Assembly (NCBI GenBank): GCA_947500385.1
Contig: CANMSA010000020.1
Coordinates: forward strand, 1 to 64,000
DNA length: 64,000 nt
Reading direction: 5' to 3'
Source of the DNA: an uncultured Flavobacteriaceae bacterium
GTDB lineage: Bacteria > Bacteroidota > Bacteroidia > Flavobacteriales > Flavobacteriaceae
The number at the start of each line of letters is the position of its first letter. Positions within the stretch are counted from its first letter, which is position 1. Below are positions 6,679 through 16,759 of the stretch, piece by piece. The notes beneath the pieces were generated by a model that saw nothing but the letters and a program-made list of their open reading frames with translations, was not told the origin of the DNA and did not search any database. A program made the position numbers and the translations under genes.

Positions 6679-8232
6679 ATGACCCGAAACATTCAACTGC
6701 GTATTTCCCTGAAAGAAGCTGAACAAACAGGTATCCTTGCACAAAAAATTGCACAGCACTTAGGCATAGAAGTTCCGGATTTTGATTACAAAGTGCTTCG
6801 CAAATCGATCGACGCGCGAAAGCCCACGGTTTATTTTAACTACAAACTAGCGGTTTATGTGAATGAACCTGTTCCAAAAGACAATCAGTACACTTTTGAC
6901 TATCAAGATGTTTCCAATGCAAAGCCTATTCACATTATCGGTTTCGGTCCGGCAGGGATGTGGGCGGCGTTGCGTTGTCTGGAACTTGGATTCAAACCCA
7001 TCGTGGTTGAAAGAGGAAAAGAGGTAAGAGCGCGCCGGCGCGACTTAAAGGCAATCAATAGGGACCACTTTGTCGACCCGGATAGCAATTATTGTTTTGG
7101 AGAAGGGGGCGCAGGTACGTATTCCGATGGAAAACTGTACACCCGGAGCTTAAAACGCGGCGACGTAAGACGTGTTTTTGAAAGCTTGGTATATCATGGC
7201 GCTACGAACCAAATAGTCGTGGATGCACACCCGCATATCGGCACCAACAAACTACCCAAAATAGTTCAAAACATACGGGAAACCATTTTACAATATGGTG
7301 GCGAAGTACATTTCAATACTAAAGTAACAGATTTTATAATACACGATAATCGGTTAAAATCCATCGTACTGAACAATTCAATTGAAATGGATACGGAACG
7401 CACCATCCTCGCTACCGGACATTCCGCCAGAGACATTTTTCATTTATTGAACGATAAGGGAATCTTGTTGAAGGCCAAGTCGTTTGCAATGGGCGTTCGA
7501 GTAGAACATCCACAACAAATTATCGATTCAATCCAATATCATTGCACGGGAAGCCGCAACAATCTGCTCCCTGCAGCGGCGTATAGCCTTGTGCAACAGG
7601 TAAAGGGACGCGGTGTTTACTCCTTCTGCATGTGCCCGGGAGGGTTTATCGTCCCTGCCGCCACGGGGCCCGGCGAAGTAGTTGTAAATGGCATGTCCCC
7701 TTCCAAACGCAATAACCTGTATGCAAATTCGGGTATTGTAGTAGAAATCAACGCCGAAACGGATCTTCAGAACTACGAGCAGTATGGGGTATTGAAAGCC
7801 CTGCAATTCCAAAAAGACCTGGAACGACTTGCCTTTACTTCAGGGGGCAGGTCCCAAACCGCTCCGGGACAGCGACTCACCGATTTCGTTGAAGGAAGGG
7901 TATCGAACGACCTGAACCCCACCAGTTATCAACCAGGATTACGATCTGCCCCCTTACACTCCCTGCTCCCGAAATTAATCGGTGGTAGGCTACGGCAAGG
8001 ATTTAAGGCGTATGGAAAAAAGATGCACGGCTACTATACCACTGAAGCCAATATTGTGGGGGTCGAATCACGTACCTCGTCTCCCATTAACATCCCTAGA
8101 AACGAACACTTGGAACATCCCGAGATCAAAGGCCTCTTCCCATGCGGGGAAGGAGGTGGTTATGCCGGCGGAATTGTATCGGCGGCAATGGATGGAGAAC
8201 GCTGCGCGGAAGCTGCGGCAATCGGGCTCTAG
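6679..8232 (+). CDS. FAD-dependent dehydrogenase (COG2509 type)
   Basis: A 517-residue soluble flavoprotein. The N-terminal 90 residues form a small domain seen in this family. The dinucleotide-binding motif is HIIGFGPAGMWAA followed by an acidic strand end (PIVVERG). Later come GEGGAGTYSDGKL and a C-terminal FAD-contact region FPCGEGGGYAGGIVSAAMDG. These match the COG2509 uncharacterised dehydrogenases, often about 520 residues, whose substrate is unknown. It is monocistronic or the first gene of a plus-strand run, divergent from the kinase operon. The ATG at 6679 follows a short AT-rich leader. Confidence 0.85.
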   Translation: MTRNIQLRISLKEAEQTGILAQKIAQHLGIEVPDFDYKVLRKSIDARKPTVYFNYKLAVYVNEPVPKDNQYTFDYQDVSNAKPIHIIGFGPAGMWAALRCLELGFKPIVVERGKEVRARRRDLKAINRDHFVDPDSNYCFGEGGAGTYSDGKLYTRSLKRGDVRRVFESLVYHGATNQIVVDAHPHIGTNKLPKIVQNIRETILQYGGEVHFNTKVTDFIIHDNRLKSIVLNNSIEMDTERTILATGHSARDIFHLLNDKGILLKAKSFAMGVRVEHPQQIIDSIQYHCTGSRNNLLPAAAYSLVQQVKGRGVYSFCMCPGGFIVPAATGPGEVVVNGMSPSKRNNLYANSGIVVEINAETDLQNYEQYGVLKALQFQKDLERLAFTSGGRSQTAPGQRLTDFVEGRVSNDLNPTSYQPGLRSAPLHSLLPKLIGGRLRQGFKAYGKKMHGYYTTEANIVGVESRTSSPINIPRNEHLEHPEIKGLFPCGEGGGYAGGIVSAAMDGERCAEAAAIGL

Positions 8233-8305
8233 ACCCATGCGCAACAAAGGGGCTGCCCCACCTAGATAAAATACTTATCTTTAGGGAAATGTACCATTTT
8301 TCTTT

Positions 8306-9949
8306 ATGACCCGATTCAACACCCCCCTAGAAGCGTTCATGCATTGGGAAGCGACCGACCCGACGCGTATTTTTTTCAAACAACCGATTCAAGGCACTAT
8401 CAAAACCTTTACCTACGCAGAAGCGGGGTCAGAGGCACGGCGTATCGCAACTGCACTAGCCAATTACAAGCTACCGCATCAAAGCCATATTGCCCTTCTT
8501 TCAAAAAATTGCGCCCATTGGATCATTGCGGACTTGGCCATTATGATGGCAGGACATATCTCGGTACCCATCTATCCGACTTTAAATGCGCAATCTATTG
8601 AACAGATTCTGAACCTAAGCCATACGAAGCTCATTGTTATAGGCAAGTTAGATGACTTTGCCTCACAGGCTGCGGGAATTGGCAACATCCCTAGCATAAG
8701 TATTGGATTGTATGGGGAAGGGAAAGGCGATTTATGGGAAGACCTAATTGCCCGTCACGAGCCTATTGCCTCACCTCATCGGCAGCATCCGAATGACTTG
8801 GCCACTTTGATCTATACCTCGGGTACGACCGGTATTCCCAAGGGAGTTATGCATAGTGCCGGCAATTTTATGCGAAGTGCCTATCAGCTTGTTGAACTGG
8901 TCGAATTACCAGACCCCCCTAAATTGTTCTCTTATCTCCCTTTATCACATATTGCCGAGCGTGCGGGGGTTGAAATGAGGGGTATGGCCATGGGAGCCTG
9001 CTTATCATTTGCCGAATCACTGGACACTTTTGCCAAAGACCTTGAAAACACCCAACCCCATTCGTTTGGGGCGGTACCGCGGATCATGACCAAATTTCAA
9101 GAGAAAATACTGGAGAGCATTCCGCAAAAAAAATTGAATGTATTACTTAAAATTCCGCTAGTAAAAAGCTTGATTAAAAATAAATTACGCACCAAACTAG
9201 GACTAAGGGATGCAAAGATCATCGTGTGCGGTGCAGCTCCCATGGCACCTAGTCTGATTCGGTGGTATCGAAGGCTTGGAATTGAAGTGAACCAGATGTA
9301 TGGGATGACCGAAGATTGCATTGTTTCACACTCCAATTTACCAGGTGCAGATCGCATCGGTTCTGTGGGGAAGCCCTTGCCCAAAGTACAGGTCAAACTT
9401 TCTGCAGAGGGCGAAATTTGCATTAAAAACAATTGCCTTATGCTCGGGTATTTTGAAAATGAAGAAGCTACTGCAAATGCATTTACAACAGATGGGTTTC
9501 TCAAAACAGGTGATATTGGCGAGTATGACCATGAAGGGTACCTTACCATCACCGGCAGGGCGAAAGATCAGTTTAAAACCGACAAAGGCAAGTATATCTC
9601 TCCTGCTCCCATTGAATTGGAACTTACCAAGAATACCGATATCGACCAAGTGTGTATTGTTGGTACGGGCATTCCCCAACCGATTGCCCTGATAACCCCT
9701 TCCTTACTGGCCAAAGTGAAAGATAAGGATGCGTTTGCCAAGAGTTTGGCCAATACCCTTGTTGCCCTTAATCCTCAGTTGGAAAAACACGAAAAAATTG
9801 AAAAAATAGTGGTGATGAAAGAGGATTGGACGGTAGACAATGGCCTAATTACCCCAACACTCAAAGTAAAGCGCACCAGCATTGAAAAGATACATCAACC
9901 CCTTTACAAATCTTGGTTTGCCCAAGAGGATCCGGTAATTTTTGAATAG
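8306..9949 (+). CDS. AMP-binding long-chain acyl-CoA synthetase
   Basis: A 547-residue member of the ANL superfamily. The phosphate-binding loop is at residues 170-180 (YTSGTTGIPKG), with later motifs YGMTE and KTGDIGEYDHEGYLTITGRAKD. It shares features with FadD/FAA-type ligases, so it probably activates fatty acids to acyl-CoA through an acyl-adenylate. A TATCTTTA element at 8276-8283, about 22 bp before the ATG, could serve as its -7 box. The chain length preferred cannot be read from the sequence. Confidence 0.88.
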   Translation: MTRFNTPLEAFMHWEATDPTRIFFKQPIQGTIKTFTYAEAGSEARRIATALANYKLPHQSHIALLSKNCAHWIIADLAIMMAGHISVPIYPTLNAQSIEQILNLSHTKLIVIGKLDDFASQAAGIGNIPSISIGLYGEGKGDLWEDLIARHEPIASPHRQHPNDLATLIYTSGTTGIPKGVMHSAGNFMRSAYQLVELVELPDPPKLFSYLPLSHIAERAGVEMRGMAMGACLSFAESLDTFAKDLENTQPHSFGAVPRIMTKFQEKILESIPQKKLNVLLKIPLVKSLIKNKLRTKLGLRDAKIIVCGAAPMAPSLIRWYRRLGIEVNQMYGMTEDCIVSHSNLPGADRIGSVGKPLPKVQVKLSAEGEICIKNNCLMLGYFENEEATANAFTTDGFLKTGDIGEYDHEGYLTITGRAKDQFKTDKGKYISPAPIELELTKNTDIDQVCIVGTGIPQPIALITPSLLAKVKDKDAFAKSLANTLVALNPQLEKHEKIEKIVVMKEDWTVDNGLITPTLKVKRTSIEKIHQPLYKSWFAQEDPVIFE

Positions 9950-10007
9950 TTAGCGGCTTCCTCGATTACATTTAGTCGGTATGAAAGCAATATCCGATCT
10001 ATTGGGC

Positions 10008-10015
10008 TACCTTTG
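10008..10015 (+). promoter_or_regulatory. Probable -7 box (TACCTTTG) of the helicase gene
   Basis: An exact match to the Bacteroidota consensus TAnnTTTG, ending 17 bases before the ATG at 10033. No clean -33 TTTG is visible at the usual distance, so this is a moderate call. Confidence 0.5.
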
Positions 10016-10032
10016 TCACTTATCTAAAATAA

Positions 10033-11355
10033 ATGACATTTAAAGAACTCGGCATCGCCGAACCCCTGCTCAAGGCCCTTGAAAGTGAGGGATATACCAC
10101 CCCCACTCCTATTCAACAACAGGCGATACCCATTCTTCTCAACAAAAAAGATTTACTTGGAGTAGCGCAAACAGGTACCGGAAAGACCGCTGCCTTCGGG
10201 ATTCCCATCTTGCATCATTTGTACGTCGCAACATCCAAGCAACAGGGAAAACGGCGCATCAAAGCCTTGATCGTGACACCAACCCGTGAATTGGCCTTAC
10301 AGATCGGTGATAGTTTTACCGCCTATGGGAAACACACCGGGCTACGCAATACGGTCATTTTTGGAGGAGTGAAACAAGGGAAACAGGTAAATGCGCTTCG
10401 AAATGGCGTGGATATTCTAATCGCAACTCCGGGTAGACTGCTCGATCTTATGAATCAAGGATACATCTCTTTTCGAGATCTGGATTATGTGGTCTTGGAC
10501 GAAGCCGACCAGATGCTTGATATGGGCTTTATTCATGATATACGGAAAATAATAGCCAAACTCCCGCCCCAACGGCAGTCGCTCTTTTTTAGTGCAACAA
10601 TGCCCAAGGATATTGTAGAACTTTCCAGGAAAATGCTAGGCGATTTCGAAAGAGTCACGATCAAACCGCAGCAGGCCACGGCGGAAAAGGTAGAACAAGG
10701 GGTTTACTTTGTTAGCAAGCGGAACAAGGTAAAATTACTTGTGCATCTTTTAGAGGAACGCCCTCGAGCCTCGGTCTTGGTGTTTTCGCGTACCAAACAC
10801 GGTGCCAATAAAATAGTCAAGAAACTGGCACAGGCCGATATAAAATCTGCCGCCATTCATGGAAACAAATCACAAACGGCCCGGCAAAAAGCGTTGGGTG
10901 ATTTCAAAGACGGGAAACTGAAAGTATTGGTAGCAACGGATATTGCGGCAAGGGGAATCGATGTAGAAGAGCTTTCCCTTGTTATTAATTACGACCTGCC
11001 GAACGTGCCCGAAACCTACGTACACCGTATCGGGAGAACGGGAAGAGCAAGCGCCAGTGGTATTGCGCTTTCATTTTGTGACAAGGAGGAAAGACCCTAC
11101 CTAAGAAGTATTGAAAAACTGATCAAACAAGCCGTTCCACGGATGCCGGAACACCAGTTTGTAGATGCAGATGACGATCAGTCGGAAACTACCGAAGCGC
11201 CAAAAAAGCAACCGGCAAGAAATCCAAATAGGTCAAAGAATCGCAATCGCAACAGAAACCGTAATAGAAACAAAAATGCGAATTACAAAAGTCGGCGGAA
11301 CAAGAACAGGAACAATACCAACAGCGGAAGCGGTGCCACTAAAAATGACTCTTAA
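10033..11355 (+). CDS. DEAD-box RNA helicase (RhlE-like)
   Basis: A 440-residue ATP-dependent RNA helicase. Residues 1-375 hold the two RecA-like domains with the Q motif ([11 protein letters not shown]), Walker A AQTGTGKT (residues 45-52), [12 protein letters not shown] in [13 protein letters not shown] in [17 protein letters not shown] and HRIGRTGRA. The last 60 residues are a low-complexity tail of alternating N and R plus K, S and G, typical of RhlE-type proteins and likely to bind RNA. The role is probably remodelling of rRNA or mRNA structure, often important in the cold. The peptidase E gene follows after 32 bp. Confidence 0.93.
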   Translation: MTFKELGIAEPLLKALESEGYTTPTPIQQQAIPILLNKKDLLGVAQTGTGKTAAFGIPILHHLYVATSKQQGKRRIKALIVTPTRELALQIGDSFTAYGKHTGLRNTVIFGGVKQGKQVNALRNGVDILIATPGRLLDLMNQGYISFRDLDYVVLDEADQMLDMGFIHDIRKIIAKLPPQRQSLFFSATMPKDIVELSRKMLGDFERVTIKPQQATAEKVEQGVYFVSKRNKVKLLVHLLEERPRASVLVFSRTKHGANKIVKKLAQADIKSAAIHGNKSQTARQKALGDFKDGKLKVLVATDIAARGIDVEELSLVINYDLPNVPETYVHRIGRTGRASASGIALSFCDKEERPYLRSIEKLIKQAVPRMPEHQFVDADDDQSETTEAPKKQPARNPNRSKNRNRNRNRNRNKNANYKSRRNKNRNNTNSGSGATKNDS

Positions 11356-11387
11356 AAAGTAGCATTCGATCCTTTCAAAATACCATT

Positions 11388-12083
11388 ATGAACAAACAGT
11401 TATTTATCTATGGGAGCGGCAGACATACGCGACCGTTTTTAGATTACATCGCCAAGTTAACCGGTAAACCCCGACCAACTATGTGCTTTATACCCACGGC
11501 CAGTGGGGACGATGAGGGGTATATAACCTCGTTCTACGAAGTATGTTCCGAACTAAATGTACACCCTCATGTGCTTAAAGTTTGGATAAGTTCATATAGC
11601 CAACAGGAAACCTATACCGAAATAATAGAAAAAATGGACGCCATAATCGTAGGAGGCGGCAATACCCTGAACATGTTGGCCATTTGGAAGGCCCAGGGCA
11701 TAGACCTTCTCCTAAAAAAGGCCTATGACAAGGGGGTGGTAATGGGGGGTGGTAGTGCCGGCTCACTATGCTGGTTCAATGCCGGTACGACCGATTCGCG
11801 TCCAAAAGAGCTTAGCATTGTGAAAGGAATGCGATTTATCGATAAAAGCCATTGCCCCCACTACAATTCGGAGAAATCAAGAAGGCCCTTATACCATAAA
11901 AACATTCTGCAAGGTTCCCTTTCAGAGGGCTATGCCTGCGATGATAGGGCTGCAATTCATTTTATAAATGGGGAGGTTCAACAAGGGGTTTCACTCGATT
12001 CTGAAAACCATGCCTATTACGTATTTGAAAAAAATGGCGAAATTGCGGAAGAACGAATACCAAGCATTGTAATTGGCCCTTAA
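11388..12083 (+). CDS. Peptidase E-like protein (S51 family)
   Basis: A 231-residue protein with the S51 fold signature: FIPTASGD near residue 35, the oxyanion-type loop VGGGNT at 88-93, and the nucleophile elbow GGGSAGS at 120-126 with S123 as likely catalytic serine. Family members are alpha-aspartyl dipeptidases or the related cyanophycinases. No cyanophycin synthetase is nearby, so a dipeptidase role is more likely, though the exact substrate is not shown. It lies between the helicase and the fatty acid transporter with short spacings (32 and 12 bp). Confidence 0.85.
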   Translation: MNKQLFIYGSGRHTRPFLDYIAKLTGKPRPTMCFIPTASGDDEGYITSFYEVCSELNVHPHVLKVWISSYSQQETYTEIIEKMDAIIVGGGNTLNMLAIWKAQGIDLLLKKAYDKGVVMGGGSAGSLCWFNAGTTDSRPKELSIVKGMRFIDKSHCPHYNSEKSRRPLYHKNILQGSLSEGYACDDRAAIHFINGEVQQGVSLDSENHAYYVFEKNGEIAEERIPSIVIGP

Positions 12084-12095
12084 AATACTTTTAAA

Positions 12096-13496
12096 ATGAT
12101 TGGAAAACTTGGGGAAAAATCTACGGAGCTTTTTCGTAAGTACATGCCCGATGCCTTTGTATTCGCCATTCTATTGACATTATTAGTGGCCTTGGGAGCC
12201 CTCATATGGGTAGGTGCCTCTCCTATGAAAGTGATATCATCTTGGTACGATGGCTTTTTTGACCTTTTGGCTTTCGGCATGCAAATCGTACTCATTATTA
12301 TTACCGGATTTGCAATTGCACTTTCCCCCATCATCAATAAAGGCATCGACCGGCTCACGACTTATATCAGTACTCCGCGTCAGGTATACTTCTTCGTTGT
12401 GATGATCGGTATGGCGTTGTGCCTGGTTAGTTTTGGTTGGTTGGTTATTACGGCGGTATTGGCTCGCGAACTGGCGGCACGGGTAAAAGGCATTCACTAT
12501 CCGTTTTTGATCGCCTGTGTTTATTTTTCGATGAATAGTTGGGTTTTAGGGCTCTCTTCCTCGATTCCCTTACTATTAAATACCGATCAAAACTTTTTAA
12601 TAGAAGCGGGTATTTTGGAAACGGTCATCCCAACCGCCTATACCCTTGGCTCTTATTTGAATATCACAATGATTCTTTTAGTAGTCGTTGGTGCCCCGAT
12701 CCTGATGCTCCTACTGGCGCCAAAATACCAAAACCTTCAGGAGTTGAGCGACTTAACCGAAAAAACTTCTGCGACCGATGCCTTGAGCATTACCGATGAA
12801 GCGGCCCAGATGTCTATGGAAGAAAGCACCGTTTCAGATACTTTAAATAATAGTAGTATTCTTCAGGGAATCATTATCCTAATGGGAGGCTCTTATATCG
12901 TGTACCACTTTCTAACACGGGGACTCGATTTGAACTTCAATATCATGATTTTCATTTTTTTGATCTTAGGACTCTTACTACATAAAACTCCGATTCGATA
13001 TGTAATTGCCATGAAAAGGGCGAGCGCCAATATTTCGGGGGTTTTATTCCAATACCCCTTTTACGCGGGTATTATGGGGATTATGCTATATACGGGTTTG
13101 GGTGAAAAGCTTTCGGCAATGCTGGCTTCTGTGGCTACGATTGACTCGTATCCCTTTTTCGCTTATCTCACCGGCGGCTTTGTGAATTTTGCAATTCCTT
13201 CTGCAGGTGGAGAATTTGCCGTGGTCGGACCGGGAATGATCCAGGCCGTGAAGGAAATCGGTGCCGGTCTTCCCGAAAGTGAGGTCACTGCTATGATGGC
13301 TCGGGCTTCCTTATCGATTGCATATGGGGAAAGCTTGAGCAATATGTTGCAGCCTTTTTATTTATTACTGGTACTTCCCATTATGGGCAAGGGGGTAAAA
13401 GTACGGGCGAGAGACGTTATGGGATACTTATTCGTGCCCTTTCTATTGTTCTTTATCATACAGGCGTTGCTGGTGGTCTTTATACCGCTTCCCTAA
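12096..13496 (+). CDS. Short-chain fatty acid transporter (AtoE family)
   Basis: A 466-residue polytopic inner-membrane protein with about eleven hydrophobic segments. It begins MIGKLGEKSTELFRKYMPDAFVFA and has the family stretch FVNFAIPSAGGEFAVVGPG in the C-terminal half, as in AtoE/TIGR00366 transporters of short-chain fatty acids. A polar cytoplasmic loop at about residues 215-255 is rich in S, T, D and E. Placement near an acyl-CoA synthetase is consistent with fatty-acid uptake, but the two are not adjacent. Its last four bases overlap the convergent VOC gene. Confidence 0.85.
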   Translation: MIGKLGEKSTELFRKYMPDAFVFAILLTLLVALGALIWVGASPMKVISSWYDGFFDLLAFGMQIVLIIITGFAIALSPIINKGIDRLTTYISTPRQVYFFVVMIGMALCLVSFGWLVITAVLARELAARVKGIHYPFLIACVYFSMNSWVLGLSSSIPLLLNTDQNFLIEAGILETVIPTAYTLGSYLNITMILLVVVGAPILMLLLAPKYQNLQELSDLTEKTSATDALSITDEAAQMSMEESTVSDTLNNSSILQGIIILMGGSYIVYHFLTRGLDLNFNIMIFIFLILGLLLHKTPIRYVIAMKRASANISGVLFQYPFYAGIMGIMLYTGLGEKLSAMLASVATIDSYPFFAYLTGGFVNFAIPSAGGEFAVVGPGMIQAVKEIGAGLPESEVTAMMARASLSIAYGESLSNMLQPFYLLLVLPIMGKGVKVRARDVMGYLFVPFLLFFIIQALLVVFIPLP

Positions 13497-13873
13497 ACAT
13501 CTCGGTAGAAGGTAAGCCCATTTTGAAAAGGGTCATAAAATGCAAACTCCAGGGTGCCCCAGGCCGTTTCTCGCAACAGGGTATGCCCATGAAAAACTTC
13601 TTTATCGGCATACTCCTCATACAGACTTTCGATATGCTGCGCGACGATTCGTAACATAGGACGATCCATCTTGGCCTCCCATTCCTTGGCATCATGCCAT
13701 TGCAGGTGTATTTCAATACCATCTCGAAGCACTCCTGCATAAGTGGGTTGTTTGGAATCATCGGCAAAGCCAATTTTAAAACCGAGGCGATTCACATAAA
13801 AATCCAACGCTTCTACCACATCTTTTACAGGCAGTACGGGATGAATTTGATGAAGGTATCCTTTTGGTCGCAT
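13493..13873 (-). CDS. VOC-family (glyoxalase/bleomycin resistance-like) protein
   Basis: A 126-residue protein with paired beta-alpha-beta-beta-beta units of the vicinal oxygen chelate fold: HQIHPVLPVKDVVEALDFYVNRLGFKIGFA at the start, GIEIHLQWHD in the middle and GTLEFAFYDPFQNGLTFYRD at the end. The last segment resembles bleomycin-resistance-like proteins that act as dimers. The substrate is unknown. It is a single gene, convergent with the fatty acid transporter. Confidence 0.8.
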   Translation of the reverse strand: MRPKGYLHQIHPVLPVKDVVEALDFYVNRLGFKIGFADDSKQPTYAGVLRDGIEIHLQWHDAKEWEAKMDRPMLRIVAQHIESLYEEYADKEVFHGHTLLRETAWGTLEFAFYDPFQNGLTFYRDV

Positions 13874-13977
13874 TACTTAAAGATAGTAATACTATTTAAA
13901 TGTAGGATACGCCAATTGCAAGCGCTTGCACGTACCGAAAATCATTTTAGTATCTTGTTCGTTAGAAATAGCACCCT

Positions 13978-14937
13978 ATGAAGTCTAGAAGGAAGTTTAT
14001 TAAAAAAAGCTGTTGGGGATTGGCAGCCATGAACATTGCCCCACAGTTTCTTTTAGGAAAACACACCCGTACAAATACATTAAAAATGCCTGAATTAAAG
14101 ATATCACTGGCCCAATGGTCCCTACATAGGGCCTTTGAGAAAGGAACACTCAAAGCCGTCAATTTCGCGCAAGAAACAAAAGAATCCTACGGTATCAACG
14201 CCGTGGAGTATGTAAACCAGTTTTATACCGCTCAGGCCACCAAGGAATCTTTTTGGAACGAAATGGCGCGGAAAGCCTCGGATTATGGCGTAGCCAACAT
14301 ACTGATGATGGTAGACGAAGAGTTGCAGCTCGGCGCTATTGATCAAAAAAAACGTTTGAAAAGTGTTGAAGCGCATTATAAATGGGTACATGCTGCCAAA
14401 CTATTGGGTTGCCACTCCATTCGTGTGAATGCCTTTGGAACCGGAAGCCCGGATCAGCTTGAAGCTTCCCTGGTGGACGGTTTGGGGAAATTGACGGAAT
14501 ACGCGGCGCAGGAAAACATTCACGTGCTTTTGGAGAACCATGGGCTGCATACTTCAAATGCCCACTTTATGGTCGGTATCATTCAACAGGTGAACAATCC
14601 CTTTTTAGGTACCTTGCCCGATTTTGGTAATTGGTGTTTAAATGCGGAATGGGGAAGTACGGATCCGGAAAAAAAGTGTACCAATAGTTTTGACCCAACG
14701 GAAGGTTTGAAAGCCTTTTTACCATATGCCAAAGGGGTAAGTGCAAAGTCATACACCTTTGATACCGAAGGCAAGGAAACACAGTTAGATTTCCATACGT
14801 TACTAAAAATTGTAAAAACGAGTTCGTTCGATGGGCATATCGGAATAGAGTACGAAGGGGAGCAGCTATCGGAAGTAGATGGTATCAAAGCGACCAAAAA
14901 GTTACTCGAAAAAACATGGGGTACCCTCAAATACTAG
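13978..14937 (+). CDS. TIM-barrel sugar isomerase/epimerase, Tat-exported
   Basis: A 319-residue protein. The N-terminus has a twin-arginine signal (SRRKFIKKS) followed by a weakly hydrophobic segment, so export through Tat is likely. The mature part is an AP-endonuclease-2-like TIM barrel: LSLAQWSLHRAF-like start (ISLAQWSLHRA), HSIRVNAFG, VLLENHGLHT, LPDFGNWC and GHIGIEYEGE, with conserved E, D and H positions that bind metal in xylose isomerase-like enzymes. The sugar substrate is not evident. It stands alone between the divergent VOC gene and the convergent cyclase. Confidence 0.82.
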   Translation: MKSRRKFIKKSCWGLAAMNIAPQFLLGKHTRTNTLKMPELKISLAQWSLHRAFEKGTLKAVNFAQETKESYGINAVEYVNQFYTAQATKESFWNEMARKASDYGVANILMMVDEELQLGAIDQKKRLKSVEAHYKWVHAAKLLGCHSIRVNAFGTGSPDQLEASLVDGLGKLTEYAAQENIHVLLENHGLHTSNAHFMVGIIQQVNNPFLGTLPDFGNWCLNAEWGSTDPEKKCTNSFDPTEGLKAFLPYAKGVSAKSYTFDTEGKETQLDFHTLLKIVKTSSFDGHIGIEYEGEQLSEVDGIKATKKLLEKTWGTLKY

Positions 14938-14939
14938 TC

Positions 14940-16031
14940 TTAAAGGACCACACTGTGTAATCGTATCGCTTCCTTTTTACCTCTTAAGGTGAGCTTGCCG
15001 ATTTCAGTAATTGCGATGGGATCTTCTTTTTGCAATTCTTTTAATAAAGCTCCCGAGATAAGTGCACTGGCATTGTAGGTATTGCATTCATCTTGAATGC
15101 GGGCCGTGGTATTCAAAACATCCCCCGTATATATAATGTCTTTCTTAATGATTCCAATCTCCCCAGTGGTCACTTCACCAATATGATAACCGGCCTTGAA
15201 TTCGGGCACCAACCCGTAGTTTGCCATATACCGCTCTTTCTTTTTTGAAATGCTTCTTGAAATTTTCTCAAAACATCTAATGCAGTTATTGGCCTTGACT
15301 CCCTCCCGCACCGACCAAGAAACCACAATTTCATCCCCTACGTACTGATAAATCTCTCCGGCCGTCTCCAAAATAGGATTGGTCATGTCGGCATAGTAAT
15401 CCTTTAATAATTCAAAATACTTCGCATGCCCTAGTTTTTCCGCTATCGATGTGGAGGATTTCATATCGAGAAACATGAAAATGCGTATCTCGGTCCTGGG
15501 TCGATGATATCTGCCAAATAAAAAGTTATACAATACTCCGTCACCTACATACTGATTAATCTCAGAAAAGAACAAGGCCAAGTTCAGGGCGACGGTTACA
15601 TATAAAATCACACTCCAAAAAGCGAAACTGTCCACAAATATTTTTAAATCTGCTATAGCAATTTCCCAACTGTTTACTTCTTCGCTCAAAAAACTACTTG
15701 ACAGTGAAATCAGCAAAATAAAAGTGATGGTAAAGCCCACATAAAAGATGGTCTTTAAAACTATTTTCTTCCAAAGGGGGCTACGATCAAACATTCTTCG
15801 TAACCAAACTACTTCGATCCACCCCTGCAAGGTGCCTATAAGCAGACTCCCAATTATGGCAACTAAAAATCCATCTTCAAAATTGTATCGATTGCCCGTG
15901 GAGGGATATCTGGTAGAATTTGGTCCCAAAATACCATACTCAACAATGACGAAGAGTAATCCAAAAACCAACCATATAATCGTAAAGGGAACGATCTGTT
16001 TTAGATATCGTATATGTCTTGGGTGTAACAT
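14940..16031 (-). CDS. Membrane-bound class III adenylate cyclase
   Basis: A 363-residue protein. Residues 1-160 contain four predicted membrane helices, followed by a linker and a class III cyclase catalytic domain (about 180-363). The two metal aspartates are in MFLDMKSSTSIAEKLG and YQYVGDEIVVSW. The base-selecting K (FKAGYHIGEV) and the Asp of YTGDVLNTTARIQ, with the transition-state Asn and Arg, fit an ATP-using enzyme. It probably makes cAMP. It is convergent with the isomerase gene and has about 400 bp of non-coding DNA behind its start. Confidence 0.87.
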   Translation of the reverse strand: MLHPRHIRYLKQIVPFTIIWLVFGLLFVIVEYGILGPNSTRYPSTGNRYNFEDGFLVAIIGSLLIGTLQGWIEVVWLRRMFDRSPLWKKIVLKTIFYVGFTITFILLISLSSSFLSEEVNSWEIAIADLKIFVDSFAFWSVILYVTVALNLALFFSEINQYVGDGVLYNFLFGRYHRPRTEIRIFMFLDMKSSTSIAEKLGHAKYFELLKDYYADMTNPILETAGEIYQYVGDEIVVSWSVREGVKANNCIRCFEKISRSISKKKERYMANYGLVPEFKAGYHIGEVTTGEIGIIKKDIIYTGDVLNTTARIQDECNTYNASALISGALLKELQKEDPIAITEIGKLTLRGKKEAIRLHSVVL

Positions 16032-16308
16032 TTGGCTTTAAAAGTAAGTAATATAATAGAGGATTATCCATATCCGCATTGCAAATTATGGGACGTTTCC
16101 ACTCCCCCATATAATAAGGTATACAATAGATCATACCGCCTTGATGAAAGGTATTTTAAAACAGCGAAGGCCAAAAAAAAATCAACTAAACTGTAACTAT
16201 TAAAAAAAACACAAGTCTTTAGTATGAGCATGAAAAAAATACAAGTTCTTTTAAATTATTGAATTACAGGTATTTAAAGTACTACCGAATACGAATAGCA
16301 CTCTAAGA
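16032..16308. other. AT-rich intergenic region without a recognisable gene
   Basis: The stretch from the cyclase start to the promoter of the microprotein array is AT-rich, with several A and T runs. I found only trivial reading frames (for example a 12-codon frame starting at about 16224). It presumably holds the cyclase promoter on the minus strand. No hairpin or repeat stood out. Confidence 0.5.
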
Positions 16309-16339
16309 TTGTTAAAATTTATATAAAATAGTACCTTTT
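16309..16339 (+). promoter_or_regulatory. Probable promoter of the 37-aa microprotein array
   Basis: TTG at 16309-16311, a 20-bp spacer, and TACCTTTT at 16332-16339 give a good fit to the Bacteroidota -33/-7 pattern (TTTG, 19-21 bp, TAnnTTTG) with one mismatch in the -7 box. Transcription would start near 16346, leaving a 5' leader of about 90 bases before the first ATG at 16436. Confidence 0.55.
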
Positions 16340-16435
16340 TATGCATAGTACTGTAACAAAACAAAACTTTCGTCGTCTAGTAAGTGTAAGTCAATTAAAA
16401 AACAACAATATAAACCGAATAAAAACTAAAAAATT

Positions 16436-16549
16436 ATGAAAGCAACTATCACAAAAACAGCCACAGAATCTAAAGCAGGACACTATTTTTCTTCTTTTAG
16501 AAATAGCAAAAGAGTACAATGGGCAGGTTACAGAAACTTTAATCGGTAA
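16436..16549 (+). CDS. 37-aa microprotein, copy 1
   Basis: A 37-codon frame beginning MKATITKTATESK and ending QWAGYRNFNR with a TAA stop. The product is strongly basic (eight K/R against one E), contains several aromatic residues, and has no membrane helix, signal peptide or cysteine. It is one of four consecutive frames of identical length. The ATG follows an A-rich leader, as is usual in this phylum. I do not recognise the family. Possible roles include an RNA- or membrane-binding peptide, an antimicrobial peptide or a stress microprotein; the sequence does not decide. Confidence 0.75.
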   Translation: MKATITKTATESKAGHYFSSFRNSKRVQWAGYRNFNR

Positions 16550-16597
16550 TCGCAATTAGTAAAAAACAACTATCAACAACATCAAAAAACAAAAATC

Positions 16598-16711
16598 ATG
16601 AAAGCATCCATCACAAAAACAGCCACAGAATCTAAAACAGGACACTATTTTTCTTCTTTTAGAAATAGCAAAAGAGTACAATGGGCAGGTTACAGAAACT
16701 TTAATCGGTAA
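16598..16711 (+). CDS. 37-aa microprotein, copy 2
   Basis: This differs from copy 1 at only two residues (T4S and A14T). It is preceded by a 48-base spacer that matches the next spacer at all but one position. The near-identity of both coding and spacer DNA shows a recent tandem duplication of a 162-bp unit. It should be on the same transcript as copies 1, 3 and 4. No function is recognised. Confidence 0.77.
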   Translation: MKASITKTATESKTGHYFSSFRNSKRVQWAGYRNFNR

Positions 16712-16759
16712 TCACAATTAGTAAAAAACAACTATCAACAACATCAAAAAACAAAAATC